Shown: positions 7,158 to 13,822, counted from the first letter of the stretch. The stretch is 24,201 nt of DNA from Flavobacteriaceae bacterium (GCA_023700885.1 JAMPYA010000014.1:1-24201); one strand, 5' to 3'. Translations and numbers: made by a program. The notes: generated by a model from the sequence alone, not told the origin.

Positions 7158-7565
7158 TCAATATATATCAAATAATTTTAACAATCTTCTAAACCAGCTA
7201 ATTCTTTTTTTATGATTTTTGTCGCTTTTTAAATAATCATAATATTTTTGGTTCTCTATGGTTTCTTGTGTTCGCACCTCTTCAATTTCTTGTTTTGAGT
7301 AAGTTCTTGACCATTCAATTTGATTTTTTTTTATCCAATAATGTGATTTGCAAACTGCACCCCAAACACCAACTGAGGGATATAACGATATTGTTTCTCC
7401 ATTGTAGGTAAAATACCACTCATAAGGATCGATTGGAGTTACAATTTCCGTTTTACACCCGCAAGGACATAGATGTATAGCTGTATTAACACTTGTAGAA
7501 ATATAAATTTTACCTTCCTCAATTATTTGAGGAATTCTGTCAACAAATTCAGGTACAATGGTCAT
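7158..7565 (-). CDS. DUF6527-family protein, putative peptidase of a bacterial ubiquitin-like system (135 aa)
   Basis: The pattern HLCPCGC (His31, Cys33, Cys35, Cys37), then SLYPSVGVWGAVCKSHYWI (Cys72, Ser74, His75), is the hallmark of DUF6527 proteins as I remember them; the Cys/His set suggests a bound zinc. In related operons this protein is thought to be the peptidase that trims the ubiquitin-like protein or removes it from targets. The start ATG lies inside the E1 gene, overlapping it by 17 bases, so it is the third gene of the Ubl-E1-DUF6527 operon. The C-terminal 40 residues are basic and charged and look like an extension. The family call is strong; the biochemical role is from family knowledge, not from this sequence. 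Confidence 0.8.
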   Translation of the reverse strand: MTIVPEFVDRIPQIIEEGKIYISTSVNTAIHLCPCGCKTEIVTPIDPYEWYFTYNGETISLYPSVGVWGAVCKSHYWIKKNQIEWSRTYSKQEIEEVRTQETIENQKYYDYLKSDKNHKKRISWFRRLLKLFDIY

Positions 7566-8760
7566 TATCCAAAAAATTATGATCGTTAGTAGAATAGAGA
7601 GTAAAATTTTCGTTGTTTTTATCTTGATAGAAGCCCAAATATTTCTTCCATTTTATAACCGCTAAACATGCATTTAAAGCATTTAATTCAGCAATTTGGA
7701 TGTTTTCATTATATAGATCATCATCATTATCATCGGCAAAGTTTACACGATTATTTCTTCTTAAAAATTCACGACATCCTGGTTTACTAGAAACTACTTT
7801 TAATGATCCTATTAAATATTCATTGTCGATTGATTCAATGCTAATCCCAACATCAATAAAAGGCTTATCTATTTGTTCAAGCCTTTCTATAATAACTTTC
7901 TTTATAGAACCTTTATCAAAACACATGAACACAAAGTCCAATTCATTTAGCAAGACCAATGAATCGTTTGTGAAATAATTGGGATGATCAATTATTCCAG
8001 TTCTCATCTTAGAATAGATAGTTTGGAAATATGTTGTCTTTTTATTTTTCAAACTTAGTTCTTCTTTTGATGGAGCTCCAGGTGCTCTGAATGCGTTATG
8101 TTGAAGAAATATATCTCCGTCAAAAAGATGTATTTCAGCTACTTCTGTCTTAGCAACCAAGTCTAGTATATAGGAACCCGTACCACCAAGTCCGATAATA
8201 CCAATCTTTTGACTTTTTAGTTTGTTACTAATTGGAATTATCTCAGCTCTACTTGAATTTGTATCAAAATATTTAAATATAGACTCCTCCTCTTCGGTTT
8301 CAACTGGATTAAAATTGCGTGCTCTTACATTTGGATCTATTTCTTGAGCATGGATTTCCATCATTTGTACATAGTTGGTAACTAACTGATAGTAATCTGA
8401 AGGAATTTGACCATTAGGTTTTATTGAAAATTCCCAATTTACGTCGGTACCGTTAGCAATTTTAGTTCTTGATTCTCTTCTCAAAGGCTCTATAAATCTA
8501 CCATCAGAATAACAAGGGAGTTCTCCTTTAAAATATGCTACGTGAGTAGCTGGATTACCCGCAACTTCCAACGTAACACCTTCAATAACTTTTTGAGAAT
8601 TATTCAAAACAGTTATTAAGGTTCCATACAGAATCTGCTTTTTTTCATTGAGATATGGAATACTATGTACAAATAGATGACCATGTTCGATTCTAATATC
8701 GAATCCTTCATCTCTAAGCCTTTTTAAATCTGGACTATGATTTATTATTTGGTTTCGCAT
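7549..8760 (-). CDS. DUF6791-ThiF fusion: E1-like ubiquitin-activating enzyme with E2-like N-domain (403 aa)
   Basis: Residues about 175-395 are a ThiF/E1 adenylation domain: the nucleotide loop GIIGLGGTGS (Gly190-Ser196), the acidic FDGD (Asp214-Asp216) and NAFRAPGAP with the conserved Arg225. It would adenylate the C-terminus of the adjacent ubiquitin-like protein. Residues about 1-150 match the DUF6791 domain that precedes such E1s: HLFVHSIPYLN, ATHVAYFKGELPC with His73 and Cys83, and the YYQLVTNYV..I helix. This domain has been proposed to be E2-like, with Cys83 the only candidate for a transfer cysteine in that half. Other cysteines are in FMCFDKG, PGCREF, NACLAV and the tail. The start ATG overlaps the Ubl gene by 26 bases and the end overlaps DUF6527, a tightly coupled operon. 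E1-E2-like fusion with no separate E2 or E3 gene is notable. Confidence 0.85.
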   Translation of the reverse strand: MRNQIINHSPDLKRLRDEGFDIRIEHGHLFVHSIPYLNEKKQILYGTLITVLNNSQKVIEGVTLEVAGNPATHVAYFKGELPCYSDGRFIEPLRRESRTKIANGTDVNWEFSIKPNGQIPSDYYQLVTNYVQMMEIHAQEIDPNVRARNFNPVETEEEESIFKYFDTNSSRAEIIPISNKLKSQKIGIIGLGGTGSYILDLVAKTEVAEIHLFDGDIFLQHNAFRAPGAPSKEELSLKNKKTTYFQTIYSKMRTGIIDHPNYFTNDSLVLLNELDFVFMCFDKGSIKKVIIERLEQIDKPFIDVGISIESIDNEYLIGSLKVVSSKPGCREFLRRNNRVNFADDNDDDLYNENIQIAELNALNACLAVIKWKKYLGFYQDKNNENFTLYSTNDHNFLDNDHCT

Positions 8761-8995
8761 TAATAATCATTCCATCTTTTACATTAGCATATTTGGTCTT
8801 TGTAATTTCTCCTTTAGGTTCCTTGTCATAACTTTTGGAATAAGTTATCATGTAATAAACATTGTCATTTTCACTTACACCAATCAAGTTCAAAACCTGT
8901 TCGAATGAAATTCTTTTTTCGCTCCAAGAATAATCTCTACCATTCACGGTTATTTTGAATTCTTTGTTTTGCCCATGGGCATCTTCTTTACTCAT
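8735..8995 (-). CDS. Multiubiquitin-domain ubiquitin-like protein (86 aa)
   Basis: After a short polar lead the protein has one beta-grasp-like unit: FKITVNGRDYSW, then ISFEQVLNLIG, then VYYMITYSKSYDKEPKGEI, then YANVKDGMIINA. This is the Multi_ubiq pattern (ITVNGr.y, then tYs.g...P.G.., then vkdGm.fnv). It has a single copy, not a tandem array. The C-terminus is NAKPNNKS, without the Gly-Gly tail of conventional ubiquitin, so either a different end is conjugated or processing is needed. It is the first gene of the operon with the E1 and DUF6527 genes, sharing 26 bases with the E1. It would be the modifier attached to targets. No exact promoter box was found in the 300 bases upstream. Confidence 0.85.
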   Translation of the reverse strand: MSKEDAHGQNKEFKITVNGRDYSWSEKRISFEQVLNLIGVSENDNVYYMITYSKSYDKEPKGEITKTKYANVKDGMIINAKPNNKS

Positions 8996-9000
8996 AATAT

Positions 9001-9304
9001 TTAATTTTAATTAAGTTTACTTTTTCAAATTTGGTACTACTTTATTATTTATTTATAAAATCTACTTTTACACAAGGTGGTATTATGGATAAAAAATGGT
9101 TTTTCCCTTTTTTATTACAGCTTAATTCATGGATTCTTTAATGAGTTTCTCCTGCAAATAGCATTAACTAACAAATGAGCTTAAACATTAGGCAAAATGA
9201 ATCAGTGCTCGGACCTTAACCATGCTGTTGCAATTGAATTTCATTTTGCTGTAAACAGTACTTTTAAAGTGCACAAAACATCTTATTTTTTCATGTAAAC
9301 ATGG
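9001..9304. other. Intergenic stretch upstream of the Ubl operon
   Basis: AT-rich, about 300 bases. It holds the gene-tail remnant at 9122-9163 and a partial GAATTTCATT at 9236. No exact TAnnTTTG box for the Ubl operon was seen on the minus strand, and no other gene. Confidence 0.5.
9122..9163 (-). repeat. 13-codon gene-tail remnant, copy 2
   Basis: Reads CYLQEKLIKESMN then a stop on the minus strand, with a stop directly before it; the partner is at 6316-6357 (CRLREKIAKESMK). Eight of thirteen residues are identical. Flanking bases on the CCTTTTTTATT side also show residual similarity, so the repeated unit may be about 70 bases. Confidence 0.55.
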
Positions 9305-9436
9305 CTAATCTCCTTTTTTATGCTTATGAGGTTTAAGCGATGGTGTATTGCCGGGTGTTTGTTTATTGTCTCGTTGACGTCTGTCGGGCTTACCTGTTGA
9401 TATAGCGATTCTTTTTGGACCTGTTTTTATTCCCAT
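9305..9436 (-). CDS. Small basic protein (43 aa), hypothetical
   Basis: An ATG at 9434-9436 opens a 43-codon frame starting MGIKTGPKRIAISTGKP and ending KPHKHKKGD. It is strongly basic and rich in Lys, Arg, Pro and Thr, with no signal or membrane segment. The frame is noticeably richer in G and C than the bases on both sides, which is the main reason to think it is a real gene. A 15-base AT-only run precedes the ATG, common for Bacteroidetes starts. Function unknown; a nucleic-acid-binding role is only suggested by charge. It lies between the Ubl operon and the divergent LytTR gene. Confidence 0.45.
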   Translation of the reverse strand: MGIKTGPKRIAISTGKPDRRQRDNKQTPGNTPSLKPHKHKKGD

Positions 9437-9605
9437 AATTTTTATTTTTTATATAGTTGTGATCTGTGTTAGTTTTTAGTTGTTGTATTTTTAGTAAAAT
9501 TTTAAAGGTAAACGAGCTAGTTATTATTTAATTTAAAAATTAAATACTTAACTGAAAATCAATACGCTATTTTAGCCAAATATAACAAAGAGAACGAGAA
9601 GTTAA

Positions 9606-9644
9606 GTACGGTAAAACCGTAAAAAAAGTAAGGTAAAACCGTAC
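9606..9644. promoter_or_regulatory. Tandem 17-base operator pair, 22-base period (copy A)
   Basis: GTACGGTAAAACCGTAA at 9606-9622 and GTAAGGTAAAACCGTAC at 9628-9644, exactly 22 bases apart. This is the cleanest of three such pairs. It ends 49 bases before the LytTR gene start and 25 bases before a candidate -7 box, the position of an activator site, so autoregulation is likely. A paired site two helical turns apart suits LytTR-type binding; the NarL-like regulator at 12933 is the alternative. Confidence 0.7.
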
Positions 9645-9669
9645 TTTTTTATGCAATTACTTGGTTATT

Positions 9670-9677
9670 TTAGTTTG
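9670..9677 (+). promoter_or_regulatory. Candidate -7 box of the LytTR gene
   Basis: TTAGTTTG, one mismatch from TAnnTTTG, 16 bases before the TTG start. The low quality of the box fits a promoter that needs the activator sites just upstream. Confidence 0.4.
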
Positions 9678-9693
9678 AAAAAACAAATGAAAA

Positions 9694-10422
9694 TTGAGAT
9701 CGTATTTAGTTATTGAAAAAGACCAAGTAATAATTAATTTAATTACCCAAGTAATGGGAGACTTTACAAGTTTTCATTATATAGGGAATTTTACCCAATA
9801 CCCAAACACCCTGAATACCGTACTTAAAGAAGTGCCTGATTTGGTATTTTTTAATATTGATACCATTTTTGAAAATCCCTTTCAATTTGTAGATGAATTG
9901 ACCTTATTTAGCGAAAACAAACCTGTACTCATAGCGCTTTCTGCTACCAAAGACAAGTCGTATCAAGCTATAAAATATGGATTTTTTGATTATTTAATTA
10001 CACCAGTATCAGAACTTGAACTACGGAAATCCATATTAAGATTTAAAAAAAATAATTTTTTTAAAAAAACAACAAACAGTATTTGTATACGGTCTTATAA
10101 TGATTTTCAATACCTTGAAACGGATGCTATTCTTTTTTTAAAAGCTGATAATAACACCACAGACTTTTACATGAATGACGGGACAAAACTATGCGCCTAT
10201 AAAACCCTCAAAACTTTTGAGACCCTATTACCTCAAAATTTTTTAAGAATCCATAAAAGTTATATTATTAATAAAAACTATGTAACTAGAATTCAGTTCA
10301 GCAAGTCACTCTGTACCATTAAAAAAAATAACCAAAACATACCATTCACAAAAACGTATTTGGATAATGTTGAACTCATGATCAACACACTAACCCCCTA
10401 TTCTTGTCATTCAATAAATTAA
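9694..10422 (+). CDS. LytTR-family regulator with degenerate (pseudo-)receiver domain (242 aa)
   Basis: The N-terminal ~115 residues have a response-regulator receiver fold: YLVIEKD at strand 1, DLVFFNID at strand 3, ALSATKD at strand 4 and DYLITP at strand 5. Two key residues are changed: the phosphorylated Asp is Asn54 and the conserved Lys is Thr103. Phosphorylation by a kinase is therefore unlikely. The C-terminal ~100 residues are a LytTR DNA-binding domain: ILFLKADNNTTDFYMNDG, KTLKTFETLLPQNFLRIHKSYIINKNYV, then FTKTYLDNV. The start is TTG (9694-9696); the ATG at 9687 is in another frame and stops after 9 codons. Two operator-like repeats lie just upstream. It likely controls itself, the peptide operon and the GH19 gene; what it senses is unknown. 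Confidence 0.88.
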   Translation: MRSYLVIEKDQVIINLITQVMGDFTSFHYIGNFTQYPNTLNTVLKEVPDLVFFNIDTIFENPFQFVDELTLFSENKPVLIALSATKDKSYQAIKYGFFDYLITPVSELELRKSILRFKKNNFFKKTTNSICIRSYNDFQYLETDAILFLKADNNTTDFYMNDGTKLCAYKTLKTFETLLPQNFLRIHKSYIINKNYVTRIQFSKSLCTIKKNNQNIPFTKTYLDNVELMINTLTPYSCHSIN

Positions 10423-10474
10423 TTTCCCTATCGAATTCTTTGGTTTTACTCACACAACTAAGCCTTTCACTAAA

Positions 10475-10491
10475 GTAAGGTTTAACTACTA
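10475..10491. promoter_or_regulatory. Weak single operator-like site
   Basis: GTAAGGTTTAACTACTA resembles the 17-base motif of the tandem pairs, but it has no convincing partner 22 bases either side. It lies about 140 bases before the small lipoprotein gene. Low weight. Confidence 0.25.
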
Positions 10492-10630
10492 GTAAAGCAT
10501 TTTCAACCTTCTTATTTTCGACCGAGTTAAGCAATTTTAAATTATCGCATCTAGCTTATAACTAACAGTTTGAACCTAATCGAAGTTTAAGATTACCCAT
10601 AAACTATTGTATAATTTAAAACCAAACACT

Positions 10631-10792
10631 ATGAAATTAATTAACTACTTTTTTGCCCTATTTTTATTTTTGAATGTATTAGCTTCTTGTACTGTAGATG
10701 ACCAAGAAGAAGAAATGTTAACAGCACCAACCCAAGAAGTTATTGCAACAGGCGATAATGGTACTGGAACGGTCGACAAAATTAAACCTTAA
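10631..10792 (+). CDS. Small lipoprotein (53 aa)
   Basis: ATG at 10631 begins MKLINYFFALFLFLNVLASC: a lysine-containing start, a hydrophobic core and the lipobox LASC. After the cysteine come the acidic TVDDQEEE, then a tail rich in Thr, Gly and Asp ending DKIKP. In Bacteroidetes an acidic run after the cysteine favours export to the outer surface. An in-frame ATG exists 24 bases earlier (10607) but would put eight polar residues before the signal. The gene is followed by a strong terminator and then by the kinase promoter, so it is its own transcription unit. I do not recognise the family. Its place between the LytTR regulator and the sensor kinase suggests a sensory or ligand role, which is inference. 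Confidence 0.75.
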   Translation: MKLINYFFALFLFLNVLASCTVDDQEEEMLTAPTQEVIATGDNGTGTVDKIKP

Positions 10793-10813
10793 TACTGTTT
10801 ATTTTTGTCAGAT

Positions 10814-10844
10814 AAGTCTTAAACGCTGGTTTAAGACTTTTTTT
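10814..10844 (+). terminator. Rho-independent terminator after the small lipoprotein
   Basis: AAGTCTTAAAC (10814-10824), loop GCTG and GTTTAAGACTT (10829-10839) form a perfect 11-bp stem, followed by T's to 10844. It lies 22 bases after the lipoprotein stop. Confidence 0.85.
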
Positions 10845-10846
10845 GT

Positions 10847-10854
10847 TAGATTTG
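10847..10854 (+). promoter_or_regulatory. -7 promoter box of the kinase gene
   Basis: TAGATTTG is an exact TAnnTTTG match, directly after the terminator and 18 bases before the TTG start. The -33 element is not clear. It implies a leader of only about 12 bases. Confidence 0.55.
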
Positions 10855-10872
10855 TTTGAAATATTAAACTAA

Positions 10873-12927
10873 TTGAAACCAACTCTAGCATTATATAAAG
10901 TTATACTACAATATCTTCTTGTCATTGTTTCAATCGTGACAATTACAGGATGTAATTTCAATAGTGCACGAATAGAAATTGACAATACTGTTAATACTGA
11001 CAGTGTAGAAATTTTATTGAGCGAATCTAAACTTGAAAACTCAGATTTAAAAAAGAGAAAAGAATATCTTTTGAAGGCTTATTATTTTAATACTAAAAAA
11101 CCTAATGATACCATCAAAAATAGAAATCTATTAAAAATTACCTATGAAGCTTATAACCTCAACGATACTCTTTTCTTTAAAAAGTTAAATAAGGAAGCAC
11201 AAAAATTCTCTATTAAAATTAGGGATACTTTTGGCATTGCAGATACACACTGGAACTATGGAAACTATTTAACAGATAAAGAAGTCATGGATAGCGCTTA
11301 TTATCATTATCATCAGGCCTATAAATATTTCTTGTCCATAAAAAAAGAGTATCAGGCTGGAGTAATGCTTTATAATATGGCCTTTATTCAAGGTCGTTTA
11401 AGAGACTATACTGGTAGTGAGATTGCCCTTTTTCAAGCGATTTCAATATTTGAGAATTTAAAAAGGTATAGAAATCTGTACCTATGTTATAATTATTTAG
11501 GTCTAATTTATACAGAATTAGAAGAATTTAACAGCGCTATCGATTACCACCATAAAGCGTTAGACCATTTAGAGAAGACTGAAAATAAAGATGATAATAA
11601 GGTAGGATCTTTAAATAATATAGGACTTGTTTATCAAAAGCAAGGGAATCATCAAAAAGCTATTGAGTTTTTTAACAAGGCATTTATTAATAATCGTAAA
11701 AATAAAAATATAGAACTGTATGCACGACTATCAGATAATATTGCTTACTCAAAATTTAAAAATGGTGATACACTTAACGTAAAAACAACTTTTATAAAAG
11801 CACTACATCTAAGAGACAGTATTAAAAATAAAGCTGGAGTTGTTATTAGTAAAATCCATTTGGCTGAATATTACGCAACCCAAGCCGATACTGCCACTGC
11901 ACTTACATATGCACAACAGGCCTGCCAATTGTCAACTCAAATAAAAAATAACAGAGATGTGCTTTCTATATTATTTTTGCTTTCAAAACTTGACGAGAAA
12001 AATTCATTTACCTATTTAAACAATTATGTTACTTTAAGTAATAGTCTCGAAAAAAAAGATCGTATTATTAGAAATAAATTTGCCAAAATTCGTTTTGAAA
12101 CTGATGAATATATTACAGAAACAGAAAAGCTATCGCAACAAAAAATGTTGATTATTGGAGCCAGTATTATTGGGTTAATAATTTTTTCATTATTGTTTTT
12201 TATTAGAATACAACACAGCAAAAACAAAGAACTAATTTTTGAAAGGGAACAGCAAAAAGTCAATGAAGAAATATACTCTTTACTTCTGAAACAGCAAACC
12301 AAGTTAGAGGAAGAACGATTGAAAGAACGCCAAAGAATAGCTGAAGAATTACATGACGGTGTGTTGAGTAAAATTTTTGGCGCGCGATTAGGACTTGGAT
12401 TTCTTAACATACAGGGAGATAAGGAAACCCTTGAAAAACATTCTAATTTTATTGAAGAATTACAACTTATTGAAAAAGAAATCAGGACTATTTCTCATGA
12501 ACTTAAAACCGAATTTTTATCAGCCAATTTAGATTACCAATTAATAATTGAAGATTTATTAAAAAATAAAAGCACCATAGGAAAATTTGAATACACCATT
12601 GAGTATAATAACCCACCTGAATGGGAAGCTATAGATGATATTATAAAAATTCATTTTTATAGAATTTTACAAGAAGCTTTACAAAATATCATTAAATATG
12701 CAACTGCAACTAAGGTAGTACTTACTTTTAATTCAGAACATGGATCACTCTACTTTTCTATTAGTGATAATGGTACCGGATTTGACCCTAAAACCAAGCA
12801 CAAAGGTATTGGGTTAAAAAATATGCAGTCGAGAATTAAAAAACTCCAGGGAAAACTAACTATTGATACCGCAATTAATAAGGGAACTACTATATTCGTA
12901 TCTTGTCCTATAATTACTAAAAATTGA
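10873..12927 (+). CDS. TPR-containing sensor histidine kinase, NarX/DegS-like (HisKA_3) (684 aa)
   Basis: The start TTG gives a signal with lipobox-like TITGC near residue 27, so the N-terminal part faces the periplasm. Residues about 120-390 are tetratricopeptide repeats (for example NNIGLVYQKQGNHQKAIEFFNKAF). One membrane helix spans about 425-447 and is followed by a coiled coil. The kinase core has the HisKA_3 H-box RIAEELHDGVLSKIF with phosphorylated His494, the N-box (Asn605) in EALQNIIKYA, the G1 box SDNGTGFDP and the G2 box GIGLKNMQSRI. It would sense a ligand by its TPR region and phosphorylate the response regulator whose gene overlaps its end. A promoter box and short leader precede it. 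The neighbouring peptide gene makes a peptide ligand plausible. No other ATG is available near the 5' end. Confidence 0.9.
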   Translation: MKPTLALYKVILQYLLVIVSIVTITGCNFNSARIEIDNTVNTDSVEILLSESKLENSDLKKRKEYLLKAYYFNTKKPNDTIKNRNLLKITYEAYNLNDTLFFKKLNKEAQKFSIKIRDTFGIADTHWNYGNYLTDKEVMDSAYYHYHQAYKYFLSIKKEYQAGVMLYNMAFIQGRLRDYTGSEIALFQAISIFENLKRYRNLYLCYNYLGLIYTELEEFNSAIDYHHKALDHLEKTENKDDNKVGSLNNIGLVYQKQGNHQKAIEFFNKAFINNRKNKNIELYARLSDNIAYSKFKNGDTLNVKTTFIKALHLRDSIKNKAGVVISKIHLAEYYATQADTATALTYAQQACQLSTQIKNNRDVLSILFLLSKLDEKNSFTYLNNYVTLSNSLEKKDRIIRNKFAKIRFETDEYITETEKLSQQKMLIIGASIIGLIIFSLLFFIRIQHSKNKELIFEREQQKVNEEIYSLLLKQQTKLEEERLKERQRIAEELHDGVLSKIFGARLGLGFLNIQGDKETLEKHSNFIEELQLIEKEIRTISHELKTEFLSANLDYQLIIEDLLKNKSTIGKFEYTIEYNNPPEWEAIDDIIKIHFYRILQEALQNIIKYATATKVVLTFNSEHGSLYFSISDNGTGFDPKTKHKGIGLKNMQSRIKKLQGKLTIDTAINKGTTIFVSCPIITKN

Positions 12928-12932
12928 TAAAT

Positions 12933-13610
12933 ATGCTGTATAATGTATTGATCATTGACGATCATCCCATCATTTCTGATGCCTATACAAGTGCTTTTGA
13001 GTATATAAGTGCTATTGATAGTAAAATTGCTTTTAACATAACTGTAGTTAGCACCAGTGATGACGCCATCCAACAAATTAAAAAGGCTATAGAGCCTTCT
13101 GCTACTACTATTGATCTAGTATTTTTAGATATATCAATACCCCCCTCTACTGATGGAACCATTTTAACCGGTGAAGATTTAGGCGTACAAATCAGACAAT
13201 TATTGCCAAAAACCCGGATTATAATAGCCACTACTTACAATGACAATTACAGAATTCAGTGTTTTTTACAACGTGTGAATCCTGATGGTTTATTGATAAA
13301 AAACGACATTAACAAGGAAGAATTAATTATTGCCATTAAAGCGGTGTTAAGCAATCCGCCTTATTACAGTAAAACGGTATTAAAGGTAATGCAAAAGTTG
13401 ATTTCCAGTGATTATTCATTGGATAAAATTGACAGGCAATTGCTGTATGAGTTATCAAATGGTGCCAAGATGAATGAATTACCCGCTATTATACCTATGT
13501 CATTGAATGGATTAGAAAAAAGAAAAAGGAAACTAAAAGAAATCTTTGATATCCCTGATAAAGATGATAGGTTGCTTATACAAATTGCAAGAACAAAAGG
13601 GTTTATTTAA
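12933..13610 (+). CDS. NarL-like response regulator (225 aa)
   Basis: The N-terminal half is a full receiver: acidic pair DD (Asp9-Asp10) in VLIIDDHP, the phosphorylated Asp66 in LVFLDISIPP, a Thr-containing strand 4 (IIIATTYND) and Lys123 in GLLIKND. An insertion around PPSTDGTILTGEDLG lengthens the loop after Asp66. The C-terminus (about 160-225) has the size and place of a LuxR-type helix-turn-helix (LDKIDRQLLYELSNGAKMNELP), but lacks the usual motif and is a diverged version. I chose ATG at 12933; a TTG at 12924, overlapping the kinase stop, is the alternative. It is the cognate partner of the kinase. Its targets are unknown; it may share the 22-base operators with the LytTR protein. Confidence 0.88.
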   Translation: MLYNVLIIDDHPIISDAYTSAFEYISAIDSKIAFNITVVSTSDDAIQQIKKAIEPSATTIDLVFLDISIPPSTDGTILTGEDLGVQIRQLLPKTRIIIATTYNDNYRIQCFLQRVNPDGLLIKNDINKEELIIAIKAVLSNPPYYSKTVLKVMQKLISSDYSLDKIDRQLLYELSNGAKMNELPAIIPMSLNGLEKRKRKLKEIFDIPDKDDRLLIQIARTKGFI

Positions 13611-13623
13611 ATCTATTAAAATT

Positions 13624-13654
13624 AAAAAAAGTACGGTTTTCCCGTACTTTTTTT
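13624..13654 (+). terminator. Terminator hairpin embedded in the operator
   Basis: Seven A's plus GTACGG (13624-13636), loop TTTTC and CCGTAC plus seven T's (13642-13654) make a perfect 13-bp stem ending in a T tract, 14 bases after the response-regulator stop. The same bases hold the first 17-base operator unit. It would end the kinase-regulator transcript and make the peptide operon depend on its own promoter. Confidence 0.65.
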
Positions 13655-13669
13655 ATGGGAAAACCGTAC
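13631..13669. promoter_or_regulatory. Tandem 17-base operator pair, 22-base period (copy B)
   Basis: GTACGGTTTTCCCGTAC at 13631-13647 and TTATGGGAAAACCGTAC at 13653-13669, 22 bases apart. The first unit has perfect 6-base arms; the two centres are in opposite orientations. It lies about 150 bases upstream of the peptide gene; a poor -7-like TTAATTAG occurs 21 bases downstream at 13691, the same spacing as at the GH19 operon. An extra inverted repeat TAGTAACT/AGTTACTA (13712-13719, 13730-13737) lies in the leader. Confidence 0.65.
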
Positions 13670-13822
13670 TCAATTTTGTTTTTTATTTTTTTAATTAGCT
13701 GAACTAAAATATAGTAACTTAAAACGGATAGTTACTAAAAAATTAGATAACATAATAACAACGGAAATAGCTGAAGCCAAAAGACAAAGAAGGCAATTGT
13801 TTAATACTTAAATTTTATAAAA

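Noticed and set aside
9687..9716. ATG start upstream of the LytTR gene
   Set aside because: It is out of frame and stops after nine codons; the regulator frame starts with TTG at 9694. A leader peptide role is not excluded but has no support.
13695..13800. Open frame before the peptide ending KRQRRQLFNT
   Set aside because: It has no ATG, GTG or TTG start at a sensible place and crosses the operator leader and an inverted repeat.
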